A DNA stretch of 37,963 nt from Brevundimonas vancanneytii (GTDB lineage Bacteria > Pseudomonadota > Alphaproteobacteria > Caulobacterales > Caulobacteraceae): positions 1 to 37,963 of the forward strand of contig CAMAVA010000010.1 of the NCBI GenBank assembly GCA_945861515.1, in the 5' to 3' direction. Below the pieces are notes generated by a model. The model was given only the letters and a program-made list of their open reading frames with translations, searched no databases and was not told where the DNA came from. Of this stretch, positions 33,783 to 37,963 are shown piece by piece; within the stretch, counting starts at the first letter, position 1, and each line of letters opens with the position of its first letter. The translations under genes were made by a program, and so were the position numbers.

Positions 33783-36700
33783 CTATGTCGCGCTCGGCTC
33801 TGATGTCTTGGACGACACGCCCTCCGCGGCTTCGAAGGCTTCGATCTGCCGAGCGGCATGGTCGGGCGACTGGGTGAAGCGGGCCAGAAGATTGTAGAAG
33901 ACTGGCACGATGAACAGCGTCAGCACCGTCGAGGTAATTGCGCCGAAGAAGATCACGACCCCGATCGTCTGGCGGCTTTCGGCACCTGCGCCTTGCCATA
34001 CAATGAGCGGCAGGGCGCCGAAGGCCGCCGAGATACTCGTCATGATGATCGGACGAAGCCGCAGCGCCGCTGCTTCGATGACGGCGTCCCGGACAGTTCT
34101 CCCCTGGTCCCGCATCTGGTTGGCGAATTCGACGATAAGGATGCCATTCTTGGCGGCGATCCCGATCAGGATGACCAGCCCGATCTGACTGTAGATGTTG
34201 ATCGTCGAACCTGTGACCAGAAGTCCGAACAATCCCCCCAGGGCCGCCAACGGAACTGTCAGCATGATGATGGCCGGATGAATCCAGCTTTCGAACTGTG
34301 CTGCAAGCACAAGAAACACCAGCAACAGCGCAAGCCCGAAGGCCAGCCCCACAGCGCCGGAGGCTTCCAGGAAGTCTCTGGCCTGACCGCCCCAGGCGGT
34401 GGTGACCGTCGCGCTCTCCCGCTCTGCGGCCTGCTCCGTCAGGAAGTCTATGGCGTCCGAAACCGTGTAGCCGGGATTGAGCTGGGTGGTCAGGGTAATG
34501 GCCCGGAGGCGATCCACACGGGGACGATCAGGAATATCGCCGCGCACCCGGGTGGTCACGACGCTGGACAGGGGGATCAACTGTCCCTGACTGGATCGAA
34601 CATACAGGGTGTTCAGGTCTTCGAGCATCCGGCGTTTGTCCAGTTCGGTCTGGACGATCACGTCGTACTCCTGGCCATTCTTGATGTAGGTCCCGACCCG
34701 TCTGGAACCGAACATGGTCTCCAGCACCCGGCCCACAGATTGGGCCGACACGCCAAGACCGGCGGCGCGGTCCTGATCGATGTCAACGGTCAGTCTTGGG
34801 GCGTTAGGCTCATAATCGACCCTCGGCCGGGCAAACCCCGGATTGTCTTCTGCCGCCTTCAGAATGGGCTGCAGCCAGCGATTGATCTCTCCGTAGTCAT
34901 CGCCAAGGGCTATGAGATCCACATTGGACCCGCCGCCGCCGCCGCCGCCATTTCGCTGAAAGGGCCCCCGCACGCTGGCGACGGCGCGAACGCCGGTAAT
35001 GCTGCCCAGGCTGCGATTGAGCTCGGCCGCGACCTGATCGGCGGTCTTGGTCCGCTCACCCCAGGGCTTGAGCACGACCACGCCGTTGGCGCTGTTGAAC
35101 TGGCTCTGGCCAAACCTGGGAATACTGATGACGTAGCGCTTCGCTTCGCCGGCATCGTAGTAGCGCTTCATCTGGGCTTCGACAGCAGCAGCAGCCTTGA
35201 TCGTATAGTCAAACCCTGCGCCTTCAGGCCCGTTCAGACTGATATCGACACGCCCGCGATCTTCATTGGGAACCAGTTCCTGGGGAATGGCCGTGAACAG
35301 GAAACCTGCGGCCGCCAGCAACAGGATCACCAGCAGTCCTGCGCCTGCACTTGCAGATCGACGGCCCAGAAGCAGGTTCAAGGAGGCGCCATAGGAGGCC
35401 TGCAGGCCCGCCATCGCTCTGTCGACGCGGCGCGCAAGCCAGCCTTCGCCCTGCGCTGGCCGCAACAGCTTCGACGCCATCATCGGAGACAGGCTCAACG
35501 CAAGCAAGGCGGAGATGGCCACGGCGCCGGCAATCGCCACTGCCAGTTCGACAAACAGCCTCCCGATGTAGCCGGGGAGAAACATCAACGGCGCAAAGAC
35601 GGAGATCAGGACAACCGTCGTGGCGACAACGGCAAAAAAGACCTGCCGGGCACCCCGCACGGCGGCCACGATCGGTGGCTCCCCGTCATCAACCCGACGC
35701 TGAATGTTTTCAACGACCACGATGGCGTCGTCGACGACCAGTCCGATCGATAGAACCAGGGCAAGCAGCGTCAGAAGATTGAGTGAAAAGCCAAGCGGGG
35801 CCAGGATGATGAAGGTTGACAGCAGACAGATGGGCGCGACGACCGACGGAATGATCGCGGCTCGCCAGCTACCCAGAAACACGAGGTTGACCAGCGCGAC
35901 CAGGGCCAGGGCGATGGCCATGGTGATCCAGACTTCATGAATGGCCTCGGCCGTAAACTCCGAGGAGTCCACAGCGACGATCAGTTCTGTGCCGGCCGGC
36001 AGGTTCTGGTTGATCCGCTTGACATCGGCCCGGATCAGTTCGGCAATCTTCAGGTCATTGGCCTGGGACTGACGTGTGATCGCCAGACCGATCTGTTCGA
36101 CGCCGTTGCCACGAAACAGGCGGCGACGCTCGTCAGGTCCTTCCTCGATCCGCGCGACATCGCCCAGCCGGGCGACATAGGCGGCGCTATCCAGGCCGGG
36201 GCTGCGGATCTGGCCGGTGGTCGAAACACCACTGGCGCCCCTTACGCCCGACGCCACCAACCCGGTTGAAGAGGCTGCGCCCCCTGCCCTCACCGGCAGG
36301 TTGGCGAAGGCCTCCGGGCTGGAGTAGCTCCGATTGACCCGGATGGTGAAGTCCTTGCTCTGGCCTTCAAGAGAGCCCGCCGGGAGCTCGACATTCTGGG
36401 TATTGAGCGCAGTTTCAATATCCTCGACGGTCAGACCACGCGCCGCCATGGCGTTGGAATCCAGCCATATGCGCATCGACACCAACGGCGCCCCGTTCAG
36501 CCCTACGGTGGCGACGCCCGGGGTGGTCGAAAGTCTCTCCACCAGGAACCGGTCGGCATAGTCCGCCATTTCCAGCCGTGACAGGGTGGTCGAGGTCATG
36601 TTCAGAATGATGATGGGCGAGGAGTCCGCCGTGGCCTTGGCAATTTGCGGCGGGTCGGCCTGGTTGGGCAGCTGGGCCGTCACGCGGCTGACGGCGTCCC

Positions 36701-37022
36701 GCACATCATTGGCTGCAGTCTCGAGATTGGTATCCAGCGAGAAGGTTATGTTGACTCTGGATTGGCCGTCCCGGCTCGAGGAATTCACACGGTCGATGCC
36801 CTGAACGCCGGAGACCTGCCGTTCGATAACCTGCGTGATCCGCTCCTCGACAACCTCGGCGGAAGCGCCCCTGTAGGTCGTCGAGATGGAGACCACCGGC
36901 GGATCGACATTGGGCAGTTCGCGAATGGGCAGCGACACGAAGGCTGCCAGGCCGATGACGCAAAGGATAATGGCGGCGACCGCCGCCAGCACCGGTCTGC
37001 GGACGGATAGGTCCGACAACAT
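33783..37022 (-). CDS. RND multidrug efflux transporter, HAE-1 family
   Basis: This inner-membrane proton-driven pump of a tripartite efflux system (AcrB/MdtB type) has 1079 residues and the usual 12 membrane helices: TM1 starts at about 10, TM2-6 cover about 365-525, and TM7-12 the C-terminal part. Proton-relay Asp pair D431-D432 lies in GLVVDDAIVVVENIQRR, and the Lys partner lies in IGIAAKNGILIVEFANQ. Two unusual low-complexity insertions stand out: about 40 Gly/Ser/Ala-rich residues near 245-285, and a run of seven Gly near residue 690. It starts one base into the adaptor stop (TGATG), so pump and adaptor are coupled. Drug substrates cannot be read from sequence. Confidence 0.93.
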   Translation of the reverse strand: MLSDLSVRRPVLAAVAAIILCVIGLAAFVSLPIRELPNVDPPVVSISTTYRGASAEVVEERITQVIERQVSGVQGIDRVNSSSRDGQSRVNITFSLDTNLETAANDVRDAVSRVTAQLPNQADPPQIAKATADSSPIIILNMTSTTLSRLEMADYADRFLVERLSTTPGVATVGLNGAPLVSMRIWLDSNAMAARGLTVEDIETALNTQNVELPAGSLEGQSKDFTIRVNRSYSSPEAFANLPVRAGGAASSTGLVASGVRGASGVSTTGQIRSPGLDSAAYVARLGDVARIEEGPDERRRLFRGNGVEQIGLAITRQSQANDLKIAELIRADVKRINQNLPAGTELIVAVDSSEFTAEAIHEVWITMAIALALVALVNLVFLGSWRAAIIPSVVAPICLLSTFIILAPLGFSLNLLTLLALVLSIGLVVDDAIVVVENIQRRVDDGEPPIVAAVRGARQVFFAVVATTVVLISVFAPLMFLPGYIGRLFVELAVAIAGAVAISALLALSLSPMMASKLLRPAQGEGWLARRVDRAMAGLQASYGASLNLLLGRRSASAGAGLLVILLLAAAGFLFTAIPQELVPNEDRGRVDISLNGPEGAGFDYTIKAAAAVEAQMKRYYDAGEAKRYVISIPRFGQSQFNSANGVVVLKPWGERTKTADQVAAELNRSLGSITGVRAVASVRGPFQRNGGGGGGGSNVDLIALGDDYGEINRWLQPILKAAEDNPGFARPRVDYEPNAPRLTVDIDQDRAAGLGVSAQSVGRVLETMFGSRRVGTYIKNGQEYDVIVQTELDKRRMLEDLNTLYVRSSQGQLIPLSSVVTTRVRGDIPDRPRVDRLRAITLTTQLNPGYTVSDAIDFLTEQAAERESATVTTAWGGQARDFLEASGAVGLAFGLALLLVFLVLAAQFESWIHPAIIMLTVPLAALGGLFGLLVTGSTINIYSQIGLVILIGIAAKNGILIVEFANQMRDQGRTVRDAVIEAAALRLRPIIMTSISAAFGALPLIVWQGAGAESRQTIGVVIFFGAITSTVLTLFIVPVFYNLLARFTQSPDHAARQIEAFEAAEGVSSKTSEPSAT

Positions 37023-37963
37023 CAGCGGCTGCCTGGAAGATTTCGGCTCGCCGCCCCGCCGTCTCGCCCGGGTCTTGCCAGCGTAACCGACTGGCCGTCC
37101 TGGAGGCGATTCAAGCCGTCAGCCACCAGCCGGTCGCCGAGCTTGACCCCGTCCTTGATCTCAACAAAACCGCCAGACGTCGACCCGGTCGTCACCAGGG
37201 TCTTGCGGGCTATGGTCCTTCCTTCTCGCTCGACGATGGAAAAGACGAAAGCCAGATCACCTTCGTACTGAATCGCGGACTCCGGCGCCGCAAGGCCCTG
37301 ACGTTGTCCGTTCTGAATCCTGACGCGCAACAGCATGCCGGGCCGAAGCCTGGCGCCAGGATTGGGAAATTCGGCCCTCGCCGTAATGGCCCGGGTGGCC
37401 GTGTTTATGCGGGTATCCAGTTGGGAAACCTGGCCCTGATAGGTTTCCCCCGGCAGGACATCCGGCGTTGCTGAAATCCTCGCACCCCGCGACAAGGCGC
37501 CGAGGTATCGGTCGGGGACTTCGAAATCGACCCTTACGACCGACAGGTCATCCAGGCTGACGATCGCGGAACCCGGACTGACCAGCGCGCCTGGGGCAAT
37601 GTCGCTCAGGCCGACAAAGCCTGAAAACGGCGCCCTGATGACCCGGTCCAGCTTTCTGGCCCTGGCCGCCGAAGTCGCGGCCTTGGCCGACTCGTAGGCC
37701 GCCAGATACTGTTCCGCAGAGACCTTCGGCGCCACCCCACGCTCTGCCAGGGTGCGCCAACGCTCGTAGTCGCGTCTGGCCTGATCTTCGCGGACCTGCG
37801 CCTCGGCGACGCCGGCGTCCTGTTCGGTCGCCTTCAGGGTCACCAGGACCTGATCCTTACTCACGGCCTGGCCATCGCGGAAGTTGACACTGGCGACCAG
37901 TTCAGCGGTGTCAGACGTAATGGTGACCGACTGCCGACCCTTGACGACGCCAAGAACGGCAAT
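37022..37963 (-). CDS. RND efflux periplasmic adaptor subunit (5' end outside window)
   Basis: This is the membrane-fusion protein of the tripartite pump, linking the RND transporter to an outer-membrane channel. At least 313 residues are present and the frame is still open at the window edge, so the signal peptide and start are missing. The visible parts are a biotinyl-lipoyl half (SVNFRDGQAVSKDQ), a short coiled-coil hairpin (about the region EAQVREDQARRDYERW), the second lipoyl half (IRAPFSGFVGLSDIAPGALV) and the beta-barrel (ISATPDVLPGETYQGQV). A membrane-proximal domain ends the protein. It overlaps the pump gene by one base. No outer-membrane channel gene is visible in the window. Confidence 0.9.
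   Translation of the reverse strand: MAVLGVVKGRQSVTITSDTAELVASVNFRDGQAVSKDQVLVTLKATEQDAGVAEAQVREDQARRDYERWRTLAERGVAPKVSAEQYLAAYESAKAATSAARARKLDRVIRAPFSGFVGLSDIAPGALVSPGSAIVSLDDLSVVRVDFEVPDRYLGALSRGARISATPDVLPGETYQGQVSQLDTRINTATRAITARAEFPNPGARLRPGMLLRVRIQNGQRQGLAAPESAIQYEGDLAFVFSIVEREGRTIARKTLVTTGSTSGGFVEIKDGVKLGDRLVADGLNRLQDGQSVTLARPGRDGGAASRNLPGSR

Noticed and set aside
33858-35753. 631-codon plus-strand frame antisense to the RND pump
   Set aside because: Antisense shadow rich in Gln, Gly and Asp; the minus strand carries an unambiguous transporter.

Overview
The window is GC-rich, gene-dense bacterial chromosome. It reads as an alphaproteobacterium of the Caulobacterales (Caulobacter, Phenylobacterium or a close relative). 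The best pointers are a clear popA orthologue (two receiver domains plus a degenerate GGDEF domain, with D55 and the R357-x-x-D360 c-di-GMP site), the dusB-ntrB-ntrC-ntrY-ntrX-hfq-hflX order, and a fused ispDF gene. I see no integrase, transposase, phage gene, plasmid gene or CRISPR array. No gene-free stretch exceeds about 185 bases. The window is mostly conserved core genome, and the interesting points are in details of proteins and intergenic structure.

Region 1 (1-10654, minus strand). A nitrogen-regulation and RNA-biology cluster is transcribed from dusB through ntrB, ntrC, ntrY, ntrX, a D-amino-acid transaminase, hfq and hflX to a lipoprotein hydrolase that seems to lack its 3' end. Most junctions overlap by 1, 4 or 11 bases, which implies translational coupling. 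Gaps occur only before ntrY (57 bp, with a tandem direct repeat) and before hfq (113 bp). Both NtrC and NtrX keep receiver, AAA+ and Fis-type DNA-binding parts but lack the GAFTGA loop used to contact sigma-54.

Region 2 (10655-17120). Divergent from dusB is ispDF (isoprenoid MEP pathway). It converges on a large membrane/spermidine-synthase-like fusion protein, and one CTAG supplies both stop codons. pncC diverges from the fusion gene and converges on eno across a strong inverted repeat. A crotonase-family gene follows.

Region 3 (17121-23813). On the minus strand lie secG, pyrG, a Cys-cluster protein and rpmF. rpmF has a palindrome over its candidate promoter, a leader hairpin and an intrinsic terminator. 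On the plus strand are a GNAT acetyltransferase, popA (cell-cycle c-di-GMP effector) and a DsbA/FrnE-type thioredoxin-fold protein, facing tpiA.

Region 4 (23814-31364). ppiD and trpE are coupled on the plus strand. metG and a PHA-system-type small protein lie on the minus strand. Then come tRNA-Thr(UGU), a YaiI/DUF188 protein, a DUF805 membrane protein, two long palindromic repeats and the ribosome-rescue hydrolase arfB.

Region 5 (31365-37963, minus strand). An RND efflux adaptor (cut by the window end), its RND pump with Gly/Ser-rich insertions, and a large AceE/transketolase-like thiamine-diphosphate enzyme are closely spaced and may form one transcript.
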